Source: DATBVX01 sp963810775 (GTDB lineage Bacteria > Pseudomonadota > Gammaproteobacteria > Steroidobacterales > Steroidobacteraceae). Taken from it: a stretch of DNA of 64,000 nt. The notes beneath the pieces were generated by a model, which was not told where the DNA came from, ran no database searches, and was given only the letters and a program-made list of their open reading frames with translations. A program made the translations under genes and the position numbers. Positions 39,568-49,801 of the stretch are shown here, one piece after another; position 1 is the first letter of the stretch, and each line of letters opens with the position of its first letter. The DNA lies in contig CAWEOT010000001.1 in assembly GCA_963810775.1 (NCBI GenBank), forward strand, positions 1 to 64,000, written 5' to 3'.

Positions 39568-39947
39568 GACTCCCTCCTCATGTCTGAACGGTTTGTGAAT
39601 CCTTCGGCGGCCGGACCCCCGGCCGCAGCGAAATGATCACGCATCCGCGAAGCGCTGACCATTCGCACAAGTCCGTACGTATTTGCCGCATACCTACGTT
39701 TGAAGGCCGGCGCGGCGCAAGTGCGGTCAATTGCCGCGTCCAACAAGCAACTATATTCGCGCGTTGTTTGCGATGATGAAGTGAGCCCCGCACTCCTCGC
39801 AGCGCAGAAGCCCGGAGGCAGATAACGCGGCTTGACTCGAGAGTGACAAAGCCAGTGCGGCTTTCGGGGCTCCACAAAGACGTGCTCATCATTTCATTTG
39901 GGAACGATGACTATCTACGGCGCTTCGCAGCATGGCGCGCTTGATCC
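39568..39947. other. intergenic region upstream of hsp20
   Basis: 380 bases with no credible gene. It contains the inverted repeat described at 39674. Frames on the minus strand here lack motifs and ribosome sites. Confidence 0.45.
39674..39698. promoter_or_regulatory. inverted repeat upstream of hsp20
   Basis: CGTACGTAT (39674-39682) and ATACCTACG (39690-39698) form 9-bp arms with one mismatch around a 7-nt centre. GTACG half-sites recall the repeats at 37831 and 37916, so a shared regulator is possible. Confidence 0.4.
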
Positions 39948-41231
39948 TCACTCCACCTGGGCGATGTAAGACTCTGAGTCAGTGCCAAGCAGAACCTGCG
40001 CAGCGGACCACGCGATGATCGCGCGCGCCCGACCGGCGGCCTGCCTGGACTCGGACTCAACCAGATCGCGTTGCTGTCGCAGGAAATCTTCCATGGATGT
40101 GATACCGACACGCTGCAGCTCACCTTGCACATTGACAACTTCCCGCCGAGCGAGCACTTCCTGATCGACCGCGGCGACATCCGCGACTGCGCTTTCGTAA
40201 GCTGCCTTCAGCTGAGCCCACTGGCGTGTCAGTTCCCCGGCAGTCGCCGCCTCGCGGCGAGTAGCAGCGCGTGCGCGAGCGTCTGCAGCGCCTGCGCGAC
40301 GATAGGCCGCAGCATCCAATGGAACCGTGAAGCGGGCCCCTATGCTCCAAGCGTCCGGAGCCCCTTCGACACTGAACTGCGAGTAGTCCCCCACGGCTGC
40401 AACCGAGGGTAGCAGGGAGCGATGCGCCTCCTTGGCCTGAGCATGGCTCGCTGTGGCTTGCGTCTGCGCCAGCAGAAGAGGCAGCGCACGCTCGACGCTC
40501 GTCGCGGATGGCCAAGGTGGTATGCGCATCGGCAGGTCTGGGACGCTGACCGCCTGGCCTGTGGCTTCCTCAAGAGTAGCCCGGGCGTCATCGATTGAAC
40601 CTCGCAGCCGCACTTCGTCGGATGTGATCCGTGCCATCTCGCTTTCTGCCAGCTTGAGGTCAACGCCGCCGGAAAGCTGCACCTGGACTTCGCGGCGGAC
40701 CCGCTCGACTGTCGCCGTTACGCGTTGCCGCTGGCTCGCCAGAGCTGCCTCCTGTCGGCGTAGAGCCTGCAGCTGCACGTAGGCGCTCGTCGCTTCGTGG
40801 AGCTTCATCAGGAGCTGCTGACGTTCGCTGAGCTGCGCGGCCTCCAGGTTGGACTGAGCAGCTTGCCGGGCCGCGCCAATTGTTCCGAAGACGTCGATCG
40901 GCACGCTGTAGGCGATGCCGTAGCGAGAGGCATTTCGATCAAACGGCGGAGCCGCGAGGGTGGTGGGGCTCAAGACCCCGATGAATCGCAGATCTTCGTA
41001 GCGAGCTACCTCGGCAGTCAGGCCGCCGCTGCCCAAGTACCTACGATTGGCAGCGGAAAGTTCCTCCTGAGCCGCCTGCGATTCCTCCGCGCGCGCATTC
41101 ACCGAGGGATGGTCCAGGGCCGCCCGCAGGGCGTCGCCGATCTCGGAGGCTGACGGGGTGGTCCACGGCGTCATTAACAAACCTACCGTCATTCCTGCGA
41201 CCAGACCACCAGCGTCACGACGGCTCCTCAT
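39948..41231 (-). CDS. TolC/CzcC-type outer-membrane efflux channel
   Basis: 427 residues from ATG 41231. Signal segment (GGLVAGMTVGLLMTP), then the two-repeat helical/beta pattern of outer-membrane factors: ALDHPSVNARAEESQAAQEE and paired coiled coils (LEAAQLSERQQLLMKLHEA; RAATRREAATAGELTRQWAQ). It should be the exit duct for the RND pump encoded divergently. The operator at 41349 lies between. Confidence 0.88.
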   Translation of the reverse strand: MRSRRDAGGLVAGMTVGLLMTPWTTPSASEIGDALRAALDHPSVNARAEESQAAQEELSAANRRYLGSGGLTAEVARYEDLRFIGVLSPTTLAAPPFDRNASRYGIAYSVPIDVFGTIGAARQAAQSNLEAAQLSERQQLLMKLHEATSAYVQLQALRRQEAALASQRQRVTATVERVRREVQVQLSGGVDLKLAESEMARITSDEVRLRGSIDDARATLEEATGQAVSVPDLPMRIPPWPSATSVERALPLLLAQTQATASHAQAKEAHRSLLPSVAAVGDYSQFSVEGAPDAWSIGARFTVPLDAAAYRRAGAADARARAATRREAATAGELTRQWAQLKAAYESAVADVAAVDQEVLARREVVNVQGELQRVGITSMEDFLRQQRDLVESESRQAAGRARAIIAWSAAQVLLGTDSESYIAQVE

Positions 41232-41348
41232 GATGCCTCGCTTCGAATCAGCCGATCGCCCAGGACCGCGCCGAGAACCAGAATACCTGCCATGTGTCAC
41301 ACCCTCGCGCTGTTGTAGGTCGCTCTTGTGTCGGTTCGATATAACCTG

Positions 41349-41370
41349 TATATTAGCAATATCTAATTTA
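41349..41370. promoter_or_regulatory. AT-rich operator for the BigR-like regulator
   Basis: ATTAG (41352-41356) and CTAAT (41363-41367) around CAATAT, extended by TATA...TTTA, sit 15 nt before the arsR-type ATG, in the divergent gap. AT-rich imperfect palindromes of this kind are bound by BigR-type ArsR proteins. Confidence 0.6.
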
Positions 41371-41384
41371 GAGTCTACTGTTAA

Positions 41385-41753
41385 ATGAAACGAAGTGCAA
41401 CCAGAACCAAGCCAGCGATGGCGGATGCCGATAACTTCGACGCGTCGGCGATGCGCAAGCATTCCGCAGATGCCGCGCGGCTGATGCGGTCGCTGGCCAA
41501 TCGCCAACGCCTGCTGGTGCTGTGCGCAATCGCCGAAGGCGAGTTATCGGTCAGTGAGCTCAACCGTCGTGTCACGTTGTCACAGTCAGCGCTGTCGCAG
41601 CATCTCGCGATTCTACGTAACGAGCAGCTGGTATCCACGAGGCGTGATGCGCAAACGATCTACTACTCTCTTGCCGACGGTCCGGCGGTACGTGTTCTGC
41701 AGCTGTTACATGACGAGTTCTGTGGAACCGGAGAGCCGAAGCGTCGCCGCTGA
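41385..41753 (+). CDS. ArsR-family persulfide-type repressor (BigR/SqrR-like)
   Basis: 122 residues. Winged-helix with LSQSALSQHLAILRNEQLV and STRRDAQTIYYSL. Two cysteines, C47 (VLCAIAEGELSV) and C113 (HDEFCG), are spaced 66 residues apart, exactly as the reactive pair of BigR (C42/C108), and no arsenic or metal CxC site is present. In that family, tetrasulfide formation releases DNA. It precedes DUF2892 and efflux genes and has an operator-like repeat upstream. Confidence 0.85.
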   Translation: MKRSATRTKPAMADADNFDASAMRKHSADAARLMRSLANRQRLLVLCAIAEGELSVSELNRRVTLSQSALSQHLAILRNEQLVSTRRDAQTIYYSLADGPAVRVLQLLHDEFCGTGEPKRRR

Positions 41754-41795
41754 CCGGGCGACGCAGACCCATTCTGAAACCGGAGCTATGCAGCC

Positions 41796-42017
41796 ATGAC
41801 AACGTCCATCGACAAGCTCGTCTTCCGTTTTGCTGGAGTGTTCGTGCTCGCCAGCCTCCTGCTTGCCCACTATCACTCGCCGTACTGGCTTTGGTTCACG
41901 GCGTTCGTGGGCGCGAACCTGCTCCAGGCATCCTTCACTGGATTCTGTCCGCTGGCCATGATTCTCAAGCGCCTCGGAGCGCCCGCGGGTGCTGCGTTCG
42001 GTGCAACCACGAGATGA
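41796..42017 (+). CDS. DUF2892 (YgaP-type) membrane protein
   Basis: 73 residues with two membrane helices (FAGVFVLASLLLAHYH and YWLWFTAFVGANLLQAS) followed by FTGFCPLAMILKRLGA, the Cys-Pro motif of DUF2892. Commonly found with BigR-type regulators and sulfurtransferases in sulfide detoxification loci; here no rhodanese is attached. Eight nt before the next gene. Confidence 0.88.
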   Translation: MTTSIDKLVFRFAGVFVLASLLLAHYHSPYWLWFTAFVGANLLQASFTGFCPLAMILKRLGAPAGAAFGATTR

Positions 42018-42024
42018 CAGGCTC

Positions 42025-43095
42025 ATGAGCAGACCATCGCTACTCCCCATCATCTCCAGCGCCGCGGTTCTCTTGGGAGCGTGTTCCGGCGATGAGCTTC
42101 CGCAGCGGCCGTCGATGCCGGGATCGACTCTGCAGACGATCACCATTGCAGCGGCGACGGTGGAGAGGGAGACGGCGTTCGATGGCGTCATCGAGGCCGT
42201 GAATGAAGCCACGGTAGCGGCGCAGACCTCGGGGCGTGTGCTCGAACTGCCGTACGACGTTGGCGACTACGTTGAAAGAGGTGCGGTCATAGTGCGCCTG
42301 CGGGACACGGAGCAGCGGGCGAGGGCAGACAGTGCTGCGGCCGCGCTGAGTGACGCCCGTGCCCGGCTCGCGGAAGCACGCCTCGCACATGAGCGAATCA
42401 AGGACGTCTTCGACAAGGGCATGGTCGCGAAGGCCACGTATGACAAGGCCTTGGCGGATCTTCAGTCGGCGCAAGCGCGCGTCGAAGCTGCGACCTCCGC
42501 TGCCGACGAGTCGAAAGAGGGTTTGGAATACACCACCATCCGAGCTCCCTACAGCGGCATCGTCGTCGCCCGGCACATCAAGGTCGGAGAGATTGCGGCG
42601 GTCGGCAAGCCGCTGATGACGGGACTGTCACTGGAGGAGTTGCGTGCCGTCGTGGACATCCCCCAGGAGCACATCGGGCCGCTGCGCAAGCATCGACGGG
42701 CGAGAGTGATTCTGCCGGACGGCCGATCGCTCACGGCCGAACAGCTGCGACTGCCGCCGGCCGTCGACCCGCGGACACAGTCGTTTCGGGTGCAGGTCGC
42801 ACTGCCGACGGGCGATCACGACGTCTTTCCGGGCACGCTCGTGAAGGTTGCATTCGTCACGGGCGAGGAGCAGCAGCTGCTTGCGCCAGCCGCTTCCATC
42901 GTGCGTCGCGGAGAGATCACCGGGGTGTACGTGGTGGATGAGCATGGCCTCATCAGCTTCCGCTACGTGCGGACCGGCACACCGACCGCCGATGGCAGGA
43001 TACCCGTTGCGGCGGGCGTTGCTGCCGGAGACAAGATCGCCACCGATCCGATCGCTGCAGGCATCGCTTACAAGAGGCAGGCGAGCGGCGCATGA
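42025..43095 (+). CDS. RND efflux periplasmic adaptor (lipoprotein)
   Basis: 356 residues. Lipobox signal (AVLLGACSGDE); biotinyl-lipoyl half motifs (GRVLELPYDVGDYVERG and IRAPYSGIVVARHIKVGE) around a helical hairpin, then beta-barrel and membrane-proximal domains. It links the inner-membrane RND pump to the TolC-like duct. The stop overlaps the pump start by four bases. Confidence 0.93.
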   Translation: MSRPSLLPIISSAAVLLGACSGDELPQRPSMPGSTLQTITIAAATVERETAFDGVIEAVNEATVAAQTSGRVLELPYDVGDYVERGAVIVRLRDTEQRARADSAAAALSDARARLAEARLAHERIKDVFDKGMVAKATYDKALADLQSAQARVEAATSAADESKEGLEYTTIRAPYSGIVVARHIKVGEIAAVGKPLMTGLSLEELRAVVDIPQEHIGPLRKHRRARVILPDGRSLTAEQLRLPPAVDPRTQSFRVQVALPTGDHDVFPGTLVKVAFVTGEEQQLLAPAASIVRRGEITGVYVVDEHGLISFRYVRTGTPTADGRIPVAAGVAAGDKIATDPIAAGIAYKRQASGA

Positions 43096-46000
43096 GTGAT
43101 TCCGATACGCCCTCGCTCGGATTGTCAGGGCGCATCGCGCGGGCGTTCCTGACCACACAGATCACACCGCTCCTTGCGATCGTGGGGTTGCTGCTGGGTG
43201 TCTTCGCGGTGCTGATTACTCCTCGCGAGGAAGAGCCGCAGATCAATGTCACGTTCGCGAACGTGTTCATTCCCTTTCCCGGAGCTGGGGCGAGGGAAGT
43301 CGAGCAGCTGGTGACGACCCCGGCGGAGCGCATACTCTCGGAGATTCAAGGTGTCGAGCATCTGTATTCGGCGTCGATGCCTGGCATGGCTGCTATCACC
43401 GTGCGTTTCGCAGTCGGGGAGCCGCGGACCGATGCCATCGTTCGCCTGTACAACGCGTTGTACTCGAATCAGGACTGGATGCCAGCGAACGTGGGTGTCG
43501 GCCCGCCGCTGATCAAACCGAAAGGCATCGATGACGTGCCGATCGTCGCGCTCACTCTATGGAGTGAGGATGCCAGCCTGACCGCGGATGACCTGCTGCG
43601 AATCGCGCACGGCCTGCAGGCTCCGCTGCAAAGAGTTCCAGGCACGCGAGAGATCAAGGTGATCGGCGGCCCGGAGCGCGTGGTGCACGTGCTGCTCGAT
43701 CCACAACGGCTCGCAGGCTATGGGCTTGCGATCGAAGATCTGGCGCGGGCGCTCGGTACGGCAAACGCCTCCCGCGATGCCGGCTCAGTCGTCGATGGCG
43801 GCCGCGAGATTCTCATCCAGGCCGGCACGTTTCTGCTCACGCCTGAAGAAGTGGCGGATCTCGTCGTAGGGGTGCGGGATGGCTCGCCAATCTTCCTTCA
43901 CGATGTCGCACAAGTGCGATACGGGCCAGATCAGCCGGAACAGTACGTCACGACCGCCATGGGTCCGGCGTCATCCGTCAAGGATTCGGCGGGTGGCCGG
44001 CATCCGGCGGTCACGCTATCGATCGCCAAACAGCCGGGTGAAAATGCGGTCACTGTTGCGCACAACGTCCTCGGGCGCGTCGAAGAGCTGCGGGGAATCT
44101 ATCTGCCCAGCAACATCAACGCGACGGTGACGCGTAACTACGGCGCGACGGCCCAGGATAAGGCGCAGACCCTGATCAAGAAGCTGGTTTTCGCGACGCT
44201 GTCAGTGGTGATCTTGGTGTTCCTCGCCCTTGGGCGGCGCGAGTCGCTCGTCGTGGGCGCAGCCGTGATCGTGACCCTTGCGATGACGCTGTTCGCTTCC
44301 TGGGCGTGGGGCTTTACCCTGAATCGCGTGTCGCTGTTCGCCCTGATCTTTTCCATCGGCATCCTCGTGGACGATGCCATCGTGGTCGTCGAGAACATTC
44401 ACCGCCGACATGCAGCTCGGTGGAAAGTCTCTCTCTGATGCGATTCCTCTGGCAGTGGATGAAGTCGGTGGACCGACCATTCTTGCGACCTTCACCGTGA
44501 TCGCGGCATTGCTGCCGATGGCCTTCGTCTCCGGTCTGATGGGGCCGTACATGCGGCCCATACCGATCAACGCCAGCACGGGCATGCTCATATCGCTCGC
44601 CGTTGCATTCATGTTCACTCCCTGGCTGTACCGGCGGCTGTTCATCAGGCTCGCGGCCGCTCATGTCTCTGGTGAGGATCGCACCGCGCGAAGACTGCAG
44701 AGCTTGTTCTCACGAGCAATGACTCCGTTTCTGCGCGGCGTCAGCGGCGCGCAGAATCGTCGACGTCTGTTGTTCGCCATCCTCGGCCTGATCGTGGTGT
44801 CGTTCGGCCTCGTCTTCGTACGCGCGGTCGTCATGAAGATGCTGCCCTTCGACAACAAGAGCGAGTTCCAGGTCATGGTGGACATGCCTGAAGGAACGCC
44901 GCTCGAAGATACGCTGCGCGTCCTCGACGCGCTGGCCGATCACGTGAGTCAGGTACCGGAAGTTACCGACTACCAGATCTACGCCGGCACCTCGGCGCCG
45001 ATCAACTTCAACGGTCTGGTGCGTCAGTACTACCTGCGGCGCAGCCCGAACCAGGGCGACATTCAAGTCAATCTGCTCGATAAGCACAAGCGGGAACGTA
45101 AGTCGCATGAGATTGCGGCGGCGGCGCGCCCACCGCTCGTGCAAATCGGCAGGAAGTTCGGCGCCACGGTCAAGGTCGTTGAGGTTCCGCCTGGGCCGCC
45201 GGTGTTGGCCCCGTTGGTTGCGGAAGTTTACGGCCTCGACTACGCGCGTCAGATCAAAGTGGCGCAGCAGGTGCGCGCCGTCTTCGAGCAGACGCCGGAT
45301 ATTGTGGACGTCGACGACACGATCGAAGCCAGGCAGGAGAAGCTCGTCATCGAAGTCGACCGGGCACGCGCCGCCAAGCTCGGCGTGGCCCAGGATTCGA
45401 TTGTTGCGGCGGTAGCGACCGCGACCCGCGGCGCGGATCCATCGTATCTGCACAGCGAAGGTGCGCAATCGCCGATTCCTATTCGTCTCGAGCTGCCCTC
45501 GGGCGCGAAAGCCGATGTCGACGCGATTCGCGCGTTGCGGGTACGTGCGCAGAGCGGTGCGTTGGTGCCGTTAGGCGAGTTGGCGCGCGTGCAACGCACG
45601 ACACGCGATCAGACGATCCATCATAAGGACCTGTTGCCGGTCGTGTATGTGATGGGAGATGCAGCGGGTCGCACCGACAGCCCCTTGTACGGGATGGCTG
45701 AGATCTCCTCGGCACTGTCGCGGACGCCGATCGAGGGCGGGGCGCCCATCGAGCGCAGCCTCACCACGCAGCCTGACAGTCCACACGCGTGGAGTCTCAA
45801 GTGGGATGGCGAATGGCAGATCACGCTCGACACGTTCCGCGACATGGGACTCGCCTACTCGGTCGGCCTGGTTCTCATCTACCTGCTCGTGGTCGCCCAG
45901 TTCCGCTCCTATAGCGTGCCGCTGATCATCATGGCGCCGATTCCGCTGACGATCATCGGCATCATGCCGGGCCACGCACTGCTCGGGCAGCAGTTCACTG

Positions 46001-46326
46001 CGCCGTCCATGATAGGCATGATTGCGCTCGCGGGCATCATCGTGCGCAATTCCATCCTGTTAGTGGATTTCATTCAGCAGGAAGTGCGCGCTGGAAAGTC
46101 GCTGCAGGACGCGACGATCGCTGCCGCTGCTGTGCGCGCACGACCGATTGCGCTCACCGCGGTCGCGGCAATGCTCGGCGGATTCTTCATCCTGGACGAC
46201 CCGATCTTCGGTGGCCTCGCGGTCTCGCTGATCTTTGGCCTGCTCGTGTCGACCGTTCTGACGCTGCTGGTTATTCCGGTCGTCTATTACGCCTACCACT
46301 GGCGCAAGGCGGAGACCGCAGCATGA
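43092..46326 (+). CDS. RND efflux permease (HAE-type), frameshifted
   Basis: Two frames join into one ~1,077-residue permease. The first ends at 44438, but homologous reading moves to the second frame near 44405, inside the family motif after TM4: SIGILVDDAIVVVENIHR then MQLGGKSLSDA. The DD in TM4 is the proton-relay pair. The second half has GTSAPINFNGLVRQYYLRR, LLIYLLVVAQFRSYSVPL and PIFGGLAVSLIFGLLVST. Drives substrate export with proton influx. One extra base breaks it; no function if real. Confidence 0.9.
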
Positions 46327-46481
46327 CCGCACTCCCGCTGGGGATCCTGGTCGGACTGGTGCTGGGGCTCACCGGCGCGGGTGGGTCGATATTCGCTGTC
46401 CCGCTACTCGTCATCGGGCTTGGGATGGACCTGACGCAAGCGACACCGATAGCGTTGAATACTCGTCAGAGGTTGCGCTGA
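46323..46481 (+). pseudogene. truncated TauE/SafE (TSUP) permease
   Basis: ATG overlaps the pump stop (ATGA). The first 45 residues are clear TSUP: LGILVGLVLGLTGAGGSIFAVPLLVIGL then DLTQATPIAL; after that the sequence turns to NTRQRLR-stop. Full members have ~250 residues, so a rearrangement removed the rest. TauE/SafE sulfite or sulfur-compound exporters accompany BigR operons, which fits this remnant. Confidence 0.75.
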
Positions 46482-46953
46482 AGACTGGAATAGTGCGGCA
46501 GGAGCGTTGGACTCTTCTGACCGACACGCTACCTTAGCGTGCCAATAACTCGGCTGGAAATAAACCGCCCCGGCACCTGACTGGGTGATCGCCCGCTCGC
46601 ATGACGGCTCCGGCCGCATGTGCCCAACGATCGAGACGCCGCTTTTCCGGATCGCGTGCGATGACCCGGCCGCGATTTTCCCGCGCCGCAGGCGCCGTGA
46701 CTTCTGGGTGCGGGCAAATGCCGCCGCGCGGGTTCGATCACGGGCCGGGAGTGCGCGATCCATGCTGGTCGATTCCGGGTGCGGCGTTGGCTTCCAAGTC
46801 GTACCCGACACAATCCCGCCGCCCTATCAGCGCAACGGTCCGCCGGTGTCCAACGGGGTAGGACTCTCCACACCCTGCGGTATACTCCCGCGCCGTCAAA
46901 CACTTACGACGTGCGAGGATGCCGCCAACTTGCCTCTTCCCGGCACCAGATTC
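46482..46953. other. intergenic stretch after the TSUP break
   Basis: No recognisable gene in ~470 bases. It holds the perfect inverted repeat CACGCTA-CCT-TAGCGTG (46525-46541) and a TATACT box (46881-46886) that could serve the FkbM gene. Probably the debris or junction of the event that truncated the TSUP gene. Confidence 0.45.
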
Positions 46954-47785
46954 ATGCCAAGTCGGCGAACGCGTGCAGCCGTTGACGTGCTTGGCTCGGT
47001 CAAGCATCTCCTGTTGCGTCTCATGCCATGGATCGACGAAGCGTGGGCCACGCATCGCGACACCGGGCTTCGATTCCGGGTGCGTCCCCGCGATGCCGTA
47101 GGTCGCACCATCATGCGGCGCAGGGCTTACGAACCAGAGGTGACCGACTGGTTGTTGGCGAACCTGGGAAAAGGTAGCAATGGCATCTTCGTCGATGTCG
47201 GCGCCAACCTCGGCTGGTTCACGCTGCAGGCCGCGCGTCATGAGCGGGTGCAGCGTGTAGTCGCGATCGAACCGGACGCGGTCAACCACGGCCTGTTGCA
47301 GGCCAATATCAATCGGGAATCCGTCGCACGCGCCGGTCGACGCGGTGCTGTGTGCGTTGGGCGCGTCCGCGGGATTGGCGCGCTTGCAGCGTTACAAAGG
47401 CTCCAACCTTGGCCGACATTCGTTGCTGAAGGATTACGGCCATGGCGGATCGTGGGTTCCGATTGAGCGCCTCGACGAGTTGTTGCGTCGCCTGGAGCTG
47501 GCAGAGGCGCCGATTGCAGCCATGAAGATCGACGTTGAAGGTTATGAACCCTTGGTATTGGCCGGCGCGGGCGACGCGCTGACCCGGACGCACCTGTTGC
47601 TGATCGAGCTGTCGCCGCGCTTATCGCGCGAAGGCGGATTGGACTTGCCAGCTGCGATCAACGCCATCGCGGCGGCTGGCTTTGTCCCCGATGTGTGGGA
47701 TCGGGGATCGCAAGTGCCGACGTTCGAGCAACTGCTGGCCACGCCTGAGCAGGTGACGGTGGCGTTCCGGCGGGTTGCCGTTTGA
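46954..47785 (+). CDS. FkbM-family methyltransferase, frameshifted
   Basis: Start at ATG 46954 (MPSRRTRAAVDVLGSVKHLL). SAM-binding GIFVDVGANLGWFTLQA and VVAIEPDAVNHGLLQANI, then, after one extra base near 47334, VLCALGASAGLARLQRYKGS, AAMKIDVEGYEPLVLAGAGD and IELSPRL. The joined product is ~276 residues, normal for FkbM O-methyltransferases acting on sugars or polyketide-like backbones. Its stop overlaps the next start (TTGA), placing it in the acyltransferase operon. Confidence 0.82.
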
Positions 47786-48741
47786 TCAGGGGCGATGTGG
47801 GCGCGGGCATCGCACAGGCTGCGACGGCGCCCCGCACGCCGCTGTGGCGCTTCGCGGGACCGCGATTCTGGCCAACCTGGCTGGGACTCGGCCTGATACG
47901 GGTGCTGGACTGGTTACCGTATCGCGTACAGATGCTTCTAGGCGGTGCGCTGGGCCGTGTGGCCTTTCTCCTCGCGCGACGCGAACGGCACATCAGCACT
48001 CTCAATATTCGCATGTGCTTGCCGGAGCTCGATGAGCGCGAGCGCCGACGCCTGGTGCGGGCGCACTTTGCGTCTCTTGGCAAGTCCCTGTTCGAAACAG
48101 CGTTGGTGTGGTGGGCCAGCGAGCGGCGCTTGAAGAAGCTCATCCGGATCGACGGCCTCGACCATCTCGACGCGGCGCTGGCGGCGGGCAGGGGCGCTAT
48201 TCTTCTCTCCGCGCACTTCACAACGCTGGAGATGGGTGCACGAGCTCTGTGCCTTCACGGTCCGACTGCCATCATGTACCAGATGCCCAAGAATCTGTTG
48301 ATCGCCGAGTTGTCGCTGCGCGGGCGCACGCGCCACGCATTGCGCGCGATTTCCAGTAACAACGTGCGCGAGCTTCTGCACGGCCTCAAGGCGAATCTGC
48401 CAGTCTGGTACGCGCCCGACCAGCGCGACTTCGGCAAGGCCGCCGCGGTCGTGCCGTTTTTCGGGATTCCCGCCGCCACCAATATCGCGACCTCGCGCAT
48501 CGCCCGCATTTCGGGCGCGCCCGTGCTGCCTTACTTCCCCGAGCGTCTGAATGATGGTTCCGGGTACGTGATGAGAATCCTGCCACGGCTCGAGGGTTTT
48601 CCCTCAGATGATCCCATTGCCGATGCCACTCGCTTTCATACGCTCATCGAAATGCAGGTGCGGCGTTGCCCGGAGCAATATCTCTGGAGCTACAAGCGCT
48701 TCAAGCTGCCGGGTCCGGATGGCGACCCGTACCGTCGCTGA
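47782..48741 (+). CDS. LpxL/HtrB-type lipid acyltransferase 1
   Basis: 319 residues, TTG start overlapping the preceding stop; GTG 47797 is an alternative. Membrane helix near the N-terminus, catalytic H145-x4-E150 in AHFTTLEMG, then YQMPKN and YAPDQRDFGKAAAVVPFFG, the usual lysophospholipid acyltransferase blocks. It acylates a lipid A precursor or another glycolipid at the inner membrane. Its paralogue follows directly. Confidence 0.88.
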   Translation: MIRGDVGAGIAQAATAPRTPLWRFAGPRFWPTWLGLGLIRVLDWLPYRVQMLLGGALGRVAFLLARRERHISTLNIRMCLPELDERERRRLVRAHFASLGKSLFETALVWWASERRLKKLIRIDGLDHLDAALAAGRGAILLSAHFTTLEMGARALCLHGPTAIMYQMPKNLLIAELSLRGRTRHALRAISSNNVRELLHGLKANLPVWYAPDQRDFGKAAAVVPFFGIPAATNIATSRIARISGAPVLPYFPERLNDGSGYVMRILPRLEGFPSDDPIADATRFHTLIEMQVRRCPEQYLWSYKRFKLPGPDGDPYRR

Positions 48742-48751
48742 TGGAACGACG

Positions 48752-49678
48752 ATGAGTTCGCGAGCCTCTTTGTTCGCTCCCCGATACTGGCCGACGGCGT
48801 TCGGGCTCGCGCTACTGCGTGTGCTCGAGCCCCTGCCGTTTAGGTTGCTGATCGCGCTCGGTGCCACGTTCGGCACCATCGTGCGCTGCTTGCCACTCAG
48901 CTTCGTTTCCATCGCGCGCCGGAACCTGGAACTGTGTCTTCCGGAGCTCGATGCCGGGGCACGCGAGCGTCTGCTGTCGGCGCATTTTCGCAGCCTGGGC
49001 GTCTCCATATTCGAGACGGCGATCGCGTGGTGGAGCAGCGATGCACGCATCCGGCGCCTGGCGCGAGTGGAAGGCCTTGAACATCTGCAACGAGCTCTGC
49101 AGGGCGGGCATGGCGCGATCCTGCTGTCAGCGCACTTCACTACACTGGAGATCGGTGCGCGCGCGCTCACCCTCGCTCATCCCGTCAGCATCATGTATCG
49201 GCCCACCAAGAACGCACTGCTGGGGCGGTTCCTCGCCCACAATCGCAACAGGCACACGCGGGGCGCGATTCCGCGCGATGACATTCGCACGCTCGTGAAG
49301 ACGCTGGGCGCTAATGAGGCAGTTTGGTATGCACCCGACCAAAGCTTTAGAAAGAAGGGTGCGGAAATGGTGCCGTTCTTCGGTATACCGGCCGCCACCA
49401 ACACCGCAACATCGCGCCTCGCAAAGATGACCGGCGCAGTGGTGCTGCCGTACTTTCCCGAGCGTTTGCCGGGTTCACGCGGTTACCGCATGCGCATTCT
49501 GCCGCCACTCGAGAACTTTCCAAGCGGGGATCGGGTCGCGGACGCGACGCGCTTCAATGCGCTCATCGAGGCGCATATCCGCGAGGCGCCGGAGCAGTAC
49601 TTGTGGATACACCGGCGCTTCAAGGGACTCGGGCCGGACTATCCTCGTTACTATGCTTCCGCCGGTGATGCGCGATGA
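48752..49678 (+). CDS. LpxL/HtrB-type lipid acyltransferase 2
   Basis: 308 residues from ATG 48752. Catalytic H128-x4-E133 in AHFTTLEIG; YRPTKN and WYAPDQSFRKKGAEMVPFFG as in its neighbour. The pair probably adds two secondary acyl chains in order. Eleven nt after the first gene; its stop overlaps ATG 49675. Confidence 0.88.
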   Translation: MSSRASLFAPRYWPTAFGLALLRVLEPLPFRLLIALGATFGTIVRCLPLSFVSIARRNLELCLPELDAGARERLLSAHFRSLGVSIFETAIAWWSSDARIRRLARVEGLEHLQRALQGGHGAILLSAHFTTLEIGARALTLAHPVSIMYRPTKNALLGRFLAHNRNRHTRGAIPRDDIRTLVKTLGANEAVWYAPDQSFRKKGAEMVPFFGIPAATNTATSRLAKMTGAVVLPYFPERLPGSRGYRMRILPPLENFPSGDRVADATRFNALIEAHIREAPEQYLWIHRRFKGLGPDYPRYYASAGDAR

Positions 49679-49801
49679 ACGAGCGAGAGGCGCCACAGGC
49701 TTCGGAAACGGCGCAAGCCGACGACGACGCAAGGTCAGGCTCAGAGCCGACATCCGGCGCGACGGTCACGCAAGCAACGCGGCAGCCGCTCGAAGCGGCG
49801 C

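Noticed and set aside
46404..46811. 135-residue minus-strand frame after the TSUP break
   Set aside because: No motifs, no ribosome site, and it overlaps the end of the TSUP fragment; probably chance.
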